Assembly (NCBI GenBank): GCA_003232595.1
Contig: QIIJ01000018.1
Location: forward strand, 1-9,425
Length of the DNA: 9,425 nucleotides
Reading direction: 5' to 3'
Source: Aurantimonadaceae bacterium
GTDB taxonomy: Bacteria; Pseudomonadota; Alphaproteobacteria; Rhizobiales; Rhizobiaceae
Part shown: positions 1 through 6,461 of the stretch, one piece after another
How the letters are laid out: each line of letters starts with the position of its first letter
How positions within the stretch are numbered: position 1 is the stretch's first letter
Notes under the pieces: generated by a model
Seen by the model: only the letters and a program-made list of their open reading frames with translations
Told to the model about the DNA's origin: nothing
Databases searched by the model: none
Translations under genes and position numbers: made by a program

Positions 1-199
1 AGCGCAGCTTGCGCCAATATTCGCTCTGGGATTCTGTCCCAAGAGTATTGCTCGTCCCCTCCAGCTCCTTGGCCGGCTGGTTGACCGCATTATCGGGCGG
101 GCGCACAGACTGAGCTGATACGGTATCTGTCAGCAGACTGGACGGAATCACCAGCAATACAAACAAAACCGTCAGCAGGATTCGTTTACGCCAACCCAT
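1..199 (-). CDS. fdhC: Formate dehydrogenase gamma subunit (cytochrome b), N-terminal part only
   Basis: Partial gene: the first 66 residues are here and the rest lies beyond the left edge. The ATG at 199 is preceded by AGGAG at good spacing. The product opens with a charged MGWRKR stretch and a hydrophobic run to about residue 23, then a probable cleavage site at VSA before QSVRPPDNAVN. An N-terminal signal followed by QSVRPP is typical of the FDH gamma subunits of alphaproteobacteria. The family is an integral membrane cytochrome b that takes electrons from the beta subunit and reduces quinone. None of the heme-binding histidines or transmembrane helices falls inside the window, so the assignment depends on this short N-terminus and on its place directly after the alpha and beta genes on the same strand. 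The 127-base gap after the beta gene is longer than the others nearby and holds no gene I can support. Confidence 0.8.
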   Translation of the reverse strand, partial: MGWRKRILLTVLFVLLVIPSSLLTDTVSAQSVRPPDNAVNQPAKELEGTSNTLGTESQSEYWRKLR

Positions 200-326
200 G
201 TCAGACTCCTGTTGATCAAGAATTCGTATCTGCAAGATCTACCGGCGCACAATTGCTGGCGCGGCAACCCGGCAGGGCGATGGGCACAATTCCTGCACAC
301 CGCCCGGCATGTTCCGGTATTCGCAA

Positions 327-884
327 TCAGTTCGAAGCACCAAAGCCGCGACCGACAATACGTTCACGGTAAATATTGGCAATGATATTGCCATCTCCGG
401 CAAGCAGGGCCTTGGTCGCACACATTTCAGCACAGATCGGTAATTTGCCTTCAGCGATGCGATTGCGTCCATAATTCTTGAACTCGGCAGCCGAATTGTC
501 CTCATCCGGACCGCCAGCGCAGAAGGTACATTTGTCCATCTTGCCGCGTGAACCAAAACTTCCCGAAGTCGGGAACTGTGGCGCACCAAACGGGCAGGCA
601 AACAGGCAATAGCCGCAACCAATGCACAGGTCTTTGTTGTGCAGGACGATACCGTCAGCGGTCTGATAAAACACATCAACCGGACAAACCGCCATGCAGG
701 GCGCATCCGAGCAATGCATGCAGGCGACCGATATCGAGCGCTCGCCCGGAGTACCGTCTTTCAGTGTCACCACCCTTCGCCGGTTGATCCCCCAGGGAAC
801 CTCGTTCTCGTTTTTACAGGCGGTAACACAGGCATTGCATTCGATACAGCGTTCAGCATCTACAAGAAATTTCATTCTGGCCAT
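327..884 (-). CDS. fdhB: Formate dehydrogenase beta subunit, four-cluster ferredoxin-type (FDH3-like)
   Basis: A 185-residue iron-sulfur electron-transfer subunit. Sixteen cysteines fall in four ferredoxin-like groups: C13/16/19/23, C55/58/63/67, C87/90/93/97 and C119/122/151/155, enough for four [4Fe-4S] clusters. This is the layout of the DmsB/FdnH/HybA family, which carries electrons from the molybdopterin subunit to the membrane cytochrome. Unlike E. coli FdnH, it has no C-terminal transmembrane helix; it ends at about the last cluster motif plus 30 residues. It also lacks a signal peptide, which fits export together with the TAT-signal-bearing alpha subunit. The ATG at 884 has GGAGG seven bases upstream; a second in-frame ATG three codons in is possible. 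Only 13 bases separate it from the alpha gene, and its ribosome binding site overlaps the end of alpha, so the two are co-transcribed and probably translationally coupled. Confidence 0.93.
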   Translation of the reverse strand: MARMKFLVDAERCIECNACVTACKNENEVPWGINRRRVVTLKDGTPGERSISVACMHCSDAPCMAVCPVDVFYQTADGIVLHNKDLCIGCGYCLFACPFGAPQFPTSGSFGSRGKMDKCTFCAGGPDEDNSAAEFKNYGRNRIAEGKLPICAEMCATKALLAGDGNIIANIYRERIVGRGFGASN

Positions 885-897
885 TGTGTATCCTCCC

Positions 898-3780
898 TCA
901 AGCTCTGGTTATCTTGCAAAGAGACGCCTTGGTCTCCTGCATCTGGGTGACAGAATCATAGCCATAGGTCATGGCTGTATTGGCTGCTTCACCAAGCACA
1001 TAAGGATCGGCACCCTTGGGATATTTGTCCCTTAGATCCCTGCCCTGGAAATGCCCGGCAAAATGGAACGGCAGGAAGGCCACGCCCCTGCCAACCCGCT
1101 CAGTCAGCATCGCCATCACCTTGATTTTGCTTTTTTCCGGTGATTCAACCCAGACCATCGAGCCATCACGGATACCAAGGTCATTGGCATCGGATGTGTT
1201 TATTTCAACAAACATTTCCTGTTGAAGCTCGGCCAGCCATCGATTGGCACGACTTTCATCGCCGCCGCCTTCATATTCCACCAGACGCCCCGATGTGAGG
1301 ATCAACGGATATTCCTTCGAATAGTCGTTTTCCTGAATCGATGCATAGCGGGTTGGCAGGCGATAGTCCCGCCTGTCCTCATAGGTCGCATATTTATCGA
1401 GCAGATCACGGCGACTGGTGTAGAGCGGCTCACGGTGAAGCGGAATCGGATCCGGGAAGTTCCACACCACCGTGCGGGCTTTCGCATTGCCGAACGGTGC
1501 GCAACCATGTTTGATCGCCACCCGCTGGATACCGCCAGTCAGGTCGGTTTTCCAGTTGGTCTTGTCACCGGCCAGGCCTTCAATAAAGCTGCGCTCCGTC
1601 TCGGTCAGATCCTTGTCCCAGCCAAGCTTCTTGAGCATTGCCATGGTGAATTCGGGATAACCATCCCTGATTTCAGAATCAACCGGGTATGACCCGTCCG
1701 CCAGAAGGTTCTCGCTGCCCCATTTTTCCGGAGACTTGAGACCAAAGCGATTGCGGAAACAAAGCCCGCCCTCCGCAACCGGTTTTGATGGATCATAGAG
1801 ATTCGGGGTTCCGGGATGTTTGATATCCGCTGTACCCCAGCACGGCCACGGCAACCCGTAATATTCGCCATCAAGCGGGCCGCCTTTGGCCTGCAAGGTG
1901 GTTTTATCGAAGGTGTGCTGTAGTTTCATGTGCATTTTCAGCCGTTCCGGGGTCTGCCCGGTATAACCGATTGTCCACATGCCCTTGTTGAATTCGCGGG
2001 TAACATCCTCAACCAAAGGTTCATCATCCTTGACCGCGATGTTTTTAAACATCTGGTCAGCAAAGCCGAGCTTCTTGGCAAACTTGTAGATGATCGTTTG
2101 ATCAGGAAGCGATTCAAACACCGGATCAATGACTTTTTCACGCCATTGCAAAGAGCGGTTTGATGCCGTGACCGAGCCATAGGTTTCAAACTGGGTTGAA
2201 GCCGGCAGCAGATAAACACCATCCTTGCGGTCGTGCATGACAGCTGACGCTGTTGGATAAGGATCTACGACCACCAGGAGATCAAGTTTCTCCATGGCCT
2301 TTTTCATTTCCACCCCGCGGGTTTGCGAGTTGGGCGCATGACCCCAGAAAACCATCGCACGCAGATTGTCCGGCTGATCAATGTTCTTCTTGTCCTCAAG
2401 CACACCATCTATCCAGCGCGATACGGGGATGCCTTTGGACTGCATGAGCTTTTCGGACGCAAAATTGCCGGCCAGATAGTCATAGTCGACGTCCCACACA
2501 CGGGCCCAGTGTTGCCACGAACCTTTTTTCAGCCCGTAATATCCGGGAAGTGAGTGCGACAGGACACAAAAGTCTGTCGCCCCTTGCACATTGTCGTGGC
2601 CGCGGAAGATATTGGCACCACCACCGGATTTGCCGATATTGCCCAATGCCAGTTGCAGGATGCAATAGGCGCGGGTGTTGTTGTTGCCGGTGGTATGCTG
2701 GGTACCGCCCATGCACCAGATCAGGGTACCGGGTCGATTGTTGGCCAGCGTTCTGGCAACACGCTTGAGCTGGCTGCCGGGAACGCCGGTTACCCGTTCA
2801 CATTCTTCCGGGTTCCACTTGGCGACCTCTTCCTTGATATAATCAAGGCCCCAGACGCGCTGGCGGATATATTCCTTGTCTTCCCAGCCGTTTTCCAGAA
2901 TGTGCCACAGGATACCCCAAACAAGACCCACATCGGTGCCGGGCCGCATGCGCACATATTCAGTGGCCTTTGCCGCCGTACGGGTAAAACGCGGATCGCA
3001 GACAATCAGCGGCGCATTGTTGTTTTCCTTGGCCTTCATGAGGTGAAGCATGGCGACCGGATGAGCCTCCGTCGGGTTGGAGCCGAACAGGATCATGCTG
3101 CGCGAATTATGAATATCATTATAGGAGTTTGTCATCGCCCCGTAGCCCCAGGTATTGGCAACACCGGCAACCGTGGTTGAATGACAAATCCGCGCCTGAT
3201 GGTCTCCATTATTGGATCCCCAGAACGCATAGAGTTTACGGAACAGATAGGCCTGCTCATTGCTGTGCTTGGCGGAACCCAGCCAATAGACCGAATCCGG
3301 GCCGGAAGATTTTTTGATCTCCAGCATTTTGTCACCAATCTCGTTGATGGCGTCTTCCCAGGATATTCTTGTCCATTTGCCGTCAACCAGTTTGGTCGGA
3401 TATTTCAACCGGCGCTCACCATGGGCTGCCTCTCGTGCAGCCGCGCCTTTGGCGCAATGGGCTCCAAGATTGAAGGGAGAATCAAAACCCGGCTCCTGGC
3501 CGATCCACACACCATTTTGCACTTCCGCCAAAATCGTGCAACCAACGGAACAATTGGCACAAATGGATTTTTTCAATTCGACCTTGGCGTCAGAATCCGC
3601 CGCCGCATGGGCTTTCTGTACCCGTCCACCGGTCAAAACGGATGCAGCACCAATGCCGCCAACCGCCAAGCCTGAGCGTTTTAAAAATGTTCTGCGATCC
3701 ACTGCACCTTTTGTCATCTCTTTAAGAGTTGATGACAGTCGGGGGCCATTCGCAACCTCGCCTATCTTCTTTCTTAACAT
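898..3780 (-). CDS. fdhA: Formate dehydrogenase alpha subunit, TAT-exported, cysteine form (Mo/W-bis-MGD)
   Basis: Catalytic subunit of 960 residues; oxidises formate to CO2. A twin-arginine signal (DRRTFLKR, R29-R30), a hydrophobic stretch and a cleavage site near AHA59 indicate folded export to the periplasm. The N-terminal cluster motif is C74-x2-C77-x3-C81 with C109, followed by K111, as in the DMSO-reductase superfamily. The active-site block RICHSTTVAG places Cys199 and His200 where E. coli FdnG has Sec196-His197. GSNPTEAHP (233-241) and DPRFTRTA (262-269) are cofactor-binding regions. The C-terminal dinucleotide-binding domain starts near residue 825 (LTSGRLVEYEGGG). I chose ATG 3780 because GAGGGAG lies just upstream and the MLRKK start resembles homologues; the frame stays open upstream only to a TTG at 3873 with no ribosome binding site. 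The metal cannot be read from the sequence, but a tungstate transporter lies about 2 kb from the operon's promoter end. Confidence 0.96.
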   Translation of the reverse strand: MLRKKIGEVANGPRLSSTLKEMTKGAVDRRTFLKRSGLAVGGIGAASVLTGGRVQKAHAAADSDAKVELKKSICANCSVGCTILAEVQNGVWIGQEPGFDSPFNLGAHCAKGAAAREAAHGERRLKYPTKLVDGKWTRISWEDAINEIGDKMLEIKKSSGPDSVYWLGSAKHSNEQAYLFRKLYAFWGSNNGDHQARICHSTTVAGVANTWGYGAMTNSYNDIHNSRSMILFGSNPTEAHPVAMLHLMKAKENNNAPLIVCDPRFTRTAAKATEYVRMRPGTDVGLVWGILWHILENGWEDKEYIRQRVWGLDYIKEEVAKWNPEECERVTGVPGSQLKRVARTLANNRPGTLIWCMGGTQHTTGNNNTRAYCILQLALGNIGKSGGGANIFRGHDNVQGATDFCVLSHSLPGYYGLKKGSWQHWARVWDVDYDYLAGNFASEKLMQSKGIPVSRWIDGVLEDKKNIDQPDNLRAMVFWGHAPNSQTRGVEMKKAMEKLDLLVVVDPYPTASAVMHDRKDGVYLLPASTQFETYGSVTASNRSLQWREKVIDPVFESLPDQTIIYKFAKKLGFADQMFKNIAVKDDEPLVEDVTREFNKGMWTIGYTGQTPERLKMHMKLQHTFDKTTLQAKGGPLDGEYYGLPWPCWGTADIKHPGTPNLYDPSKPVAEGGLCFRNRFGLKSPEKWGSENLLADGSYPVDSEIRDGYPEFTMAMLKKLGWDKDLTETERSFIEGLAGDKTNWKTDLTGGIQRVAIKHGCAPFGNAKARTVVWNFPDPIPLHREPLYTSRRDLLDKYATYEDRRDYRLPTRYASIQENDYSKEYPLILTSGRLVEYEGGGDESRANRWLAELQQEMFVEINTSDANDLGIRDGSMVWVESPEKSKIKVMAMLTERVGRGVAFLPFHFAGHFQGRDLRDKYPKGADPYVLGEAANTAMTYGYDSVTQMQETKASLCKITRA

Positions 3781-3895
3781 GGAGTATTCTCCCTCGTGTT
3801 GCAGCATCCAAACGCGCTGCTCTTGAAATAGTGCCCGTGATAAAATTCGGCTGTCGGGCAAAAATACCGGCAATCAGATTTCCAGCAACAAGCAG

Positions 3896-4081
3896 CTAGA
3901 ACCTGGCCAGCTCATAGACTTTCTTAACATGGTCTGTTTCTGAATAACCGGCTGATCCATCAGCTTTCGTCACTTCCGCATCCGCAGATACGGTACTGAC
4001 CGCAGCAACCGCAGCGCTGGCTGTACCAACACTTGCCAGTTTCAAAAAAGAACGACGATCAGTCGTTAATTTATCAGTCAT
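3896..4081 (-). CDS. Small TAT-leader protein of the formate dehydrogenase region
   Basis: A 61-residue protein matching the small family known as 'formate dehydrogenase region TAT target' (as I recall it, TIGR02811). It has a twin-arginine motif DRRSFLK at residues 8-14, an Ala/Val-rich hydrophobic stretch to about residue 33, and a short conserved tail ending in SETDHVKKVYELARF; the family tail has the same Y-x-ET-x-HV...ARF pattern. After signal removal only about 28 residues would remain. There are no cysteines and no obvious catalytic residues. The family occurs between the TorD-like chaperone and fdhA, exactly as here, but its role is unknown; an assembly or export helper is only a guess. 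I prefer the ATG at 4081 because GGGAG sits nine bases upstream. An ATG two codons earlier (4087) lies too close to the ribosome binding site. Confidence 0.85.
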   Translation of the reverse strand: MTDKLTTDRRSFLKLASVGTASAAVAAVSTVSADAEVTKADGSAGYSETDHVKKVYELARF

Positions 4082-4108
4082 AAGCATTCTCTCCCTTCTT
4101 CGACATTA

Positions 4109-4135
4109 TGCAGATGGCATTGCGCAACATCTGCA
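4109..4135. repeat. Perfect 8-bp inverted repeat between the chaperone gene and the TAT-leader gene
   Basis: TGCAGATG (4109-4116) and CATCTGCA (4128-4135) are exact reverse complements around an 11-base loop that itself contains the palindrome TTGCGCAA. It lies inside the operon, 15 bases past the chaperone stop codon. No U-run follows in the direction of transcription, so it is not a standard intrinsic terminator. It may be an mRNA-stabilising or processing hairpin that sets different expression of the chaperone and the structural genes. The repeat is seen directly; the function is inferred. Confidence 0.55.
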
Positions 4136-4150
4136 GTTTCATTCAACCTC

Positions 4151-4786
4151 TCAGCACATTGCAAAAGCATCCTGTTCAATCTTCATGAACAGGCGGCCAA
4201 TAGTGCCGAGCGGTGCGTACAAAACTGAATATTCTGCAGCTTCCAGATCCCTGAAGAAATGAGAAGCCCAGGAATTAACGTGAATTTCAAAAAACTTCTT
4301 TTGCTTGCCAGGCACCACAGGGTCGCCATAGGCCCCTTCAATCAACCCGGCCATCATTTCAAGTATGGAGGCAATGTGATCCTCGGGATCTTTCAAACCG
4401 CCAATGCGTTCGATCCCCTGCCTCGCCATTTCCTTGCGCAGGTTAGCCAGTGGTTTTTCATTGAGGAACCCGGTCTGGTAGTAGGAACCGTAGGGCAGCA
4501 ATTCGCCCCGCGTCACCCCGATAAACAAATCATGGAACTCGACATCTGCAGTCTCAACGTCAATCCGTCCGGCAATCCTGGCAAAATTTCCGATCGCCGC
4601 ACCAAATTCACTGTCATCGCCAACAAGATCCGATGCAGCTTTCAACCTGGAATTATCAGGGGGTAAGGACAAAAAACCAGCCAGCAACCGATAGATTTGC
4701 GCGCGTAGCACATCTTCCGGTGGCATCGGAATCGAAAACTCCGAGCCACTTAAGCCAGATTCTTTTGCAGTATCAGCGACTTGCAA
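4151..4786 (-). CDS. TorD/DmsD-family redox-enzyme maturation chaperone
   Basis: A 211-residue, all-helical cytoplasmic protein of the TorD/DmsD family. These chaperones bind the TAT signal of a molybdoenzyme, help cofactor insertion and stop premature export. Diagnostic segments are EFHDLFIGVTRGELLPYGSYY (split here by eye as EFHDLF at 83-88, then IGVTRGELLPYGSYY at 89-103), the conserved PEDHI at 134-138, and WASHFFRDLE at 173-182. Its client is presumably the alpha subunit, since the gene leads the same operon. The start is probably TTG at 4786: GGGGAGGAG lies eight bases upstream. An ATG at 4793 is closer to that site but out of frame and opens only a six-codon reading frame. An in-frame ATG at codon 21 is an alternative, but its nearest GGAG is 13 bases away. 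There is no signal peptide. Confidence 0.88.
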   Translation of the reverse strand: MQVADTAKESGLSGSEFSIPMPPEDVLRAQIYRLLAGFLSLPPDNSRLKAASDLVGDDSEFGAAIGNFARIAGRIDVETADVEFHDLFIGVTRGELLPYGSYYQTGFLNEKPLANLRKEMARQGIERIGGLKDPEDHIASILEMMAGLIEGAYGDPVVPGKQKKFFEIHVNSWASHFFRDLEAAEYSVLYAPLGTIGRLFMKIEQDAFAMC

Positions 4787-4794
4787 GCGTCATT

Positions 4795-4803
4795 CTCCTC
4801 CCC
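4795..4803 (-). promoter_or_regulatory. Ribosome binding site that sets the TTG start of the chaperone gene
   Basis: On the minus strand GGGGAGGAG is followed by eight bases and then TTG at 4786, which is the frame of the TorD-like protein. The ATG at 4793 sits only one base after the end of this motif and reads MTLASR then stop. Spacing and protein homology both favour TTG. Confidence 0.6.
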
Positions 4804-4831
4804 GAAAAATGTTCACTTTAATTTGTAAACG

Positions 4832-4859
4832 ATTATGCGCGCCTGAATGAATTTATCAA
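4832..4859 (-). promoter_or_regulatory. Sigma70-like promoter for the formate dehydrogenase operon
   Basis: On the minus strand TTGATA (4859-4854) and CATAAT (4837-4832) are separated by 16 bases. Each box matches five of six consensus positions. Transcription would start near 4825, giving a leader of about 40 bases before the chaperone start. This is a reading by eye of an AT-rich region, where chance matches are common. Confidence 0.45.
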
Positions 4860-4864
4860 GTATA

Positions 4865-4892
4865 TTCACAGTACTATTATACATTTGATTAT
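4865..4892 (+). promoter_or_regulatory. Possible promoter for the cytochrome c gene
   Basis: TTCACA (4865-4870, five of six to consensus) and GATTAT (4887-4892, four of six) are 16 bases apart. This would give a leader of roughly 90 bases before the cytochrome c ATG. It runs divergently from the formate dehydrogenase promoter with almost no space between them, so a regulator bound here could act on both. Weak call. Confidence 0.25.
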
Positions 4893-4909
4893 ATGAATAT
4901 TATAAATCA
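4886..4909. repeat. Imperfect palindrome, possible operator in the divergent intergenic region
   Basis: TGATT (4886-4890) and AATCA (4905-4909) are inverted, and a further three base pairs form if one base is bulged. It overlaps the possible -10 box of the plus-strand promoter and lies upstream of the operon promoter. It does not fit the FNR consensus spacing. The surrounding sequence is very AT-rich, so the symmetry could be chance. Confidence 0.25.
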
Positions 4910-4991
4910 GGTAATCGCCAGTCATTATTGTCGAGGTTGACGAAATTTCCAAAATAACTGATCCTGCCCGGGAACAAACGGATCACATCGT

Positions 4992-5378
4992 ATGAAATCA
5001 GCCACTACTACAATCATTGTTAGCATAGTAACCCTGGTTTCGTTTTCGATTCCCACCGGTGCGGTTGAAGATGGCCAGGCCATTGAAAATGGCAAATCTG
5101 TCTCGGAGCAACAGTGTTCCCGCTGCCATGTGGTCGGCGACTACAATCCCAATGGCGGCATATCCTCCACGCCTTCATTTCAACTGATGGTCAACGCACT
5201 TGATGATTATGAAGAGCGTTTTGACACATTCTATATCCGCCCGCCGCATCCGGCGGTTATCGTTGTGGAAGGGATAAAAAAACGCGACGATCTGCCGTTT
5301 AACGCGGCACCAGTAAAACTCACCCAAAAGGATGTCGAAAACATCGCCGCTTTTGTCAAAACCCTGAAGAATAAATAA
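4992..5378 (+). CDS. Small exported monoheme cytochrome c
   Basis: A 128-residue protein with an N-terminal hydrophobic signal (about residues 6-24, likely cleavage after TGA or nearby) and one heme c motif, C42-S-R-C45-H46, so a periplasmic class I-like monoheme cytochrome. The C-terminal helix, LTQKDVENIAAFVKTLKNK, is typical of this fold. The usual distal Met in a late loop is not visible: the only Met after the heme motif is M66, and H86 in RPPHP is another possible ligand. Its electron partner is unknown; a role with the neighbouring formate dehydrogenase is only suggested by position, because that enzyme has its own cytochrome b. It is transcribed divergently from the formate dehydrogenase operon. 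The ATG at 4992 lacks a clear ribosome binding site. Its stop lies six bases from the stop of the converging DUF3144 gene. Confidence 0.85.
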   Translation: MKSATTTIIVSIVTLVSFSIPTGAVEDGQAIENGKSVSEQQCSRCHVVGDYNPNGGISSTPSFQLMVNALDDYEERFDTFYIRPPHPAVIVVEGIKKRDDLPFNAAPVKLTQKDVENIAAFVKTLKNK

Positions 5379-5384
5379 ACCATC

Positions 5385-5690
5385 CTATTTCACCTTGCGT
5401 GCAATGTCGCCGTCAGCCAGGTGTTGGCGCAACATTTCGGTATATTGCTTGACCATGTGATTTACGAATTCCTCGTGGTCATCGACTTTGGTAATCGCAT
5501 TTGCCACATAGGCATTGTAGCGGGCGGCAGCGAATAAAAAGGCCATGTGAAGATCGGTCGCCTGAACTTTTTTGTTCTCCCGGTTGGCGACATCAATGAA
5601 TTTGTCTGCAATCTTGAGGAAGGCTAATGTATCCAGTTTGCCCTCTTTGCGGGCAAGTCTTCTCTCATTTCTGCTTCTTTTGTCTTCCAT
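5385..5690 (-). CDS. DUF3144-family protein of unknown function
   Basis: A 101-residue cytoplasmic protein, with no signal or membrane segment. The core ADKFIDVANRE (28-38), the AFLFAAARYNAYVA stretch (50-63) and the MVKQYTEMLRQHL tail (79-91) match my memory of the DUF3144 family, short helical proteins of unknown role that share the 'FAAARFNAF...YRKMLxxNL' pattern. The first 19 residues are unusually rich in Arg, Lys and Glu and may be a flexible extension. There is no cysteine and no recognisable catalytic motif. The ATG at 5690 has GAGGGA eight bases upstream; another ATG between them is out of frame. It diverges from tupB, whose start is 64 bases away, so the two may share a regulatory region. 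Confidence 0.75.
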   Translation of the reverse strand: MEDKRSRNERRLARKEGKLDTLAFLKIADKFIDVANRENKKVQATDLHMAFLFAAARYNAYVANAITKVDDHEEFVNHMVKQYTEMLRQHLADGDIARKVK

Positions 5691-5753
5691 CGCGCCATTC
5701 CCTCAATTACAAAGATCAAAATACAATGTAGCGCAGGTTGCCGGGAGGATATA

Positions 5754-6461
5754 GTGGGAGAAATTGCAGACGCTTTTTGGATTGCATTCAACCTGCTTTT
5801 GTCTTTTGACAAAGAGCTTTATTCGATCATTGGCCTGTCGCTGAAAGTTTCTCTCAGCGCCGTTGCCATTTCCTGCGCACTGGGTTTTACCATCGGAGCA
5901 GGCTTGAGCGTTTACCGATTTCCCGGGCACCGGCTTATCATCATCATTCTCAATGCGCTGATGGGCCTGCCGCCTGTGGTGGTCGGGTTGATCGTTTATC
6001 TTATCCTGTCCCGCTCTGGCCCACTGGGTGTGCTTGGGCTGCTTTATACACCAACAGCAATGATCATTGCCCAGGTGATGCTGATCACACCATTGGTTGC
6101 CGCCCTCAGCATTCAGATGCTGGAGGAGCTTCACCTTGAATATGACGAGTTTTTCCGCTCGCTTCGCCTGACAAACTTCGCCAAGATGAAAACGCTTTTG
6201 TGGGATGGCCGACGGGGTCTTGTTACCGTCGGGCTTGCCGGTTTCGGACGGGCCATATCCGAGGTCGGCGCGGTGATGATTGTCGGTGGTAATATCAATC
6301 ACCTGACCCGGATCATGACCACAGCCATCGCGCTTGAAACTTCAAAAGGCACTTTGGCGCTGGCGCTGGCGCTTGGCATTATCCTGATCGGTTTTTCGCT
6401 CGCGGTAAATGCAGCCGTGATGCTTTTGCGCAGCAATTCCAAAGGGCAGAGATATGCTTGA
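5754..6461 (+). CDS. tupB: Tungstate ABC transporter permease
   Basis: A 235-residue inner-membrane protein with about five hydrophobic segments (near 24-50, 61-86, 97-120, 158-180 and 201-226). It is a binding-protein-dependent permease: the loop from DEFFRSLRLTN to the LAGFGRAISEVGA block (131-173) is where the ATPase-coupling EAA motif lies, and the following MIVGGNINHLTRIMTTAI stretch (175-192) is characteristic of TupB-type tungstate permeases, as opposed to ModB or sulfate permeases. It would form the tungstate channel as a dimer with two TupC subunits. The start is GTG at 5754, with GGGAGG five bases upstream. Its last eight bases overlap tupC, so the two are translationally coupled. 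Tungstate specificity is inferred from family resemblance and from the TupA type of the binding protein in the same operon. Confidence 0.9.
   Translation: MGEIADAFWIAFNLLLSFDKELYSIIGLSLKVSLSAVAISCALGFTIGAGLSVYRFPGHRLIIIILNALMGLPPVVVGLIVYLILSRSGPLGVLGLLYTPTAMIIAQVMLITPLVAALSIQMLEELHLEYDEFFRSLRLTNFAKMKTLLWDGRRGLVTVGLAGFGRAISEVGAVMIVGGNINHLTRIMTTAIALETSKGTLALALALGIILIGFSLAVNAAVMLLRSNSKGQRYA

Noticed and set aside
239..706. Long minus-strand reading frame overlapping the beta subunit gene, and a 23-codon frame at its end (239-310)
   Set aside because: It is mostly the antiparallel or shifted frame of a clearly real gene, and the short tail has no ribosome binding site and no family resemblance.
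3160..3200. Selenocysteine codon and SECIS hairpin in the alpha gene
   Set aside because: The active-site codon is for Cys and there is no in-frame TGA to decode.
3781..3873. Upstream extension of the alpha subunit by 31 residues to a TTG
   Set aside because: No ribosome binding site precedes the TTG, the added residues do not look like this family, and ATG 3780 has a good site and a TAT signal at the normal distance.
4846..4859. Possible FNR box in the divergent region
   Set aside because: Only the ATCAA half is present; the left half reads AATGA instead of TTGAT.
5722..5730. TACAATGTA palindrome upstream of tupB as a ModE-like or tungstate-responsive operator
   Set aside because: It is only nine bases and does not resemble the longer ModE site with TATA-type arms; TACAAT could equally be a -10 box, but no -35 fits well.
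5691..5812. Upstream start for the DUF3144 gene region in another frame
   Set aside because: The ATG between the ribosome site and 5690 is out of frame with the conserved protein; the extended frame has no family features.
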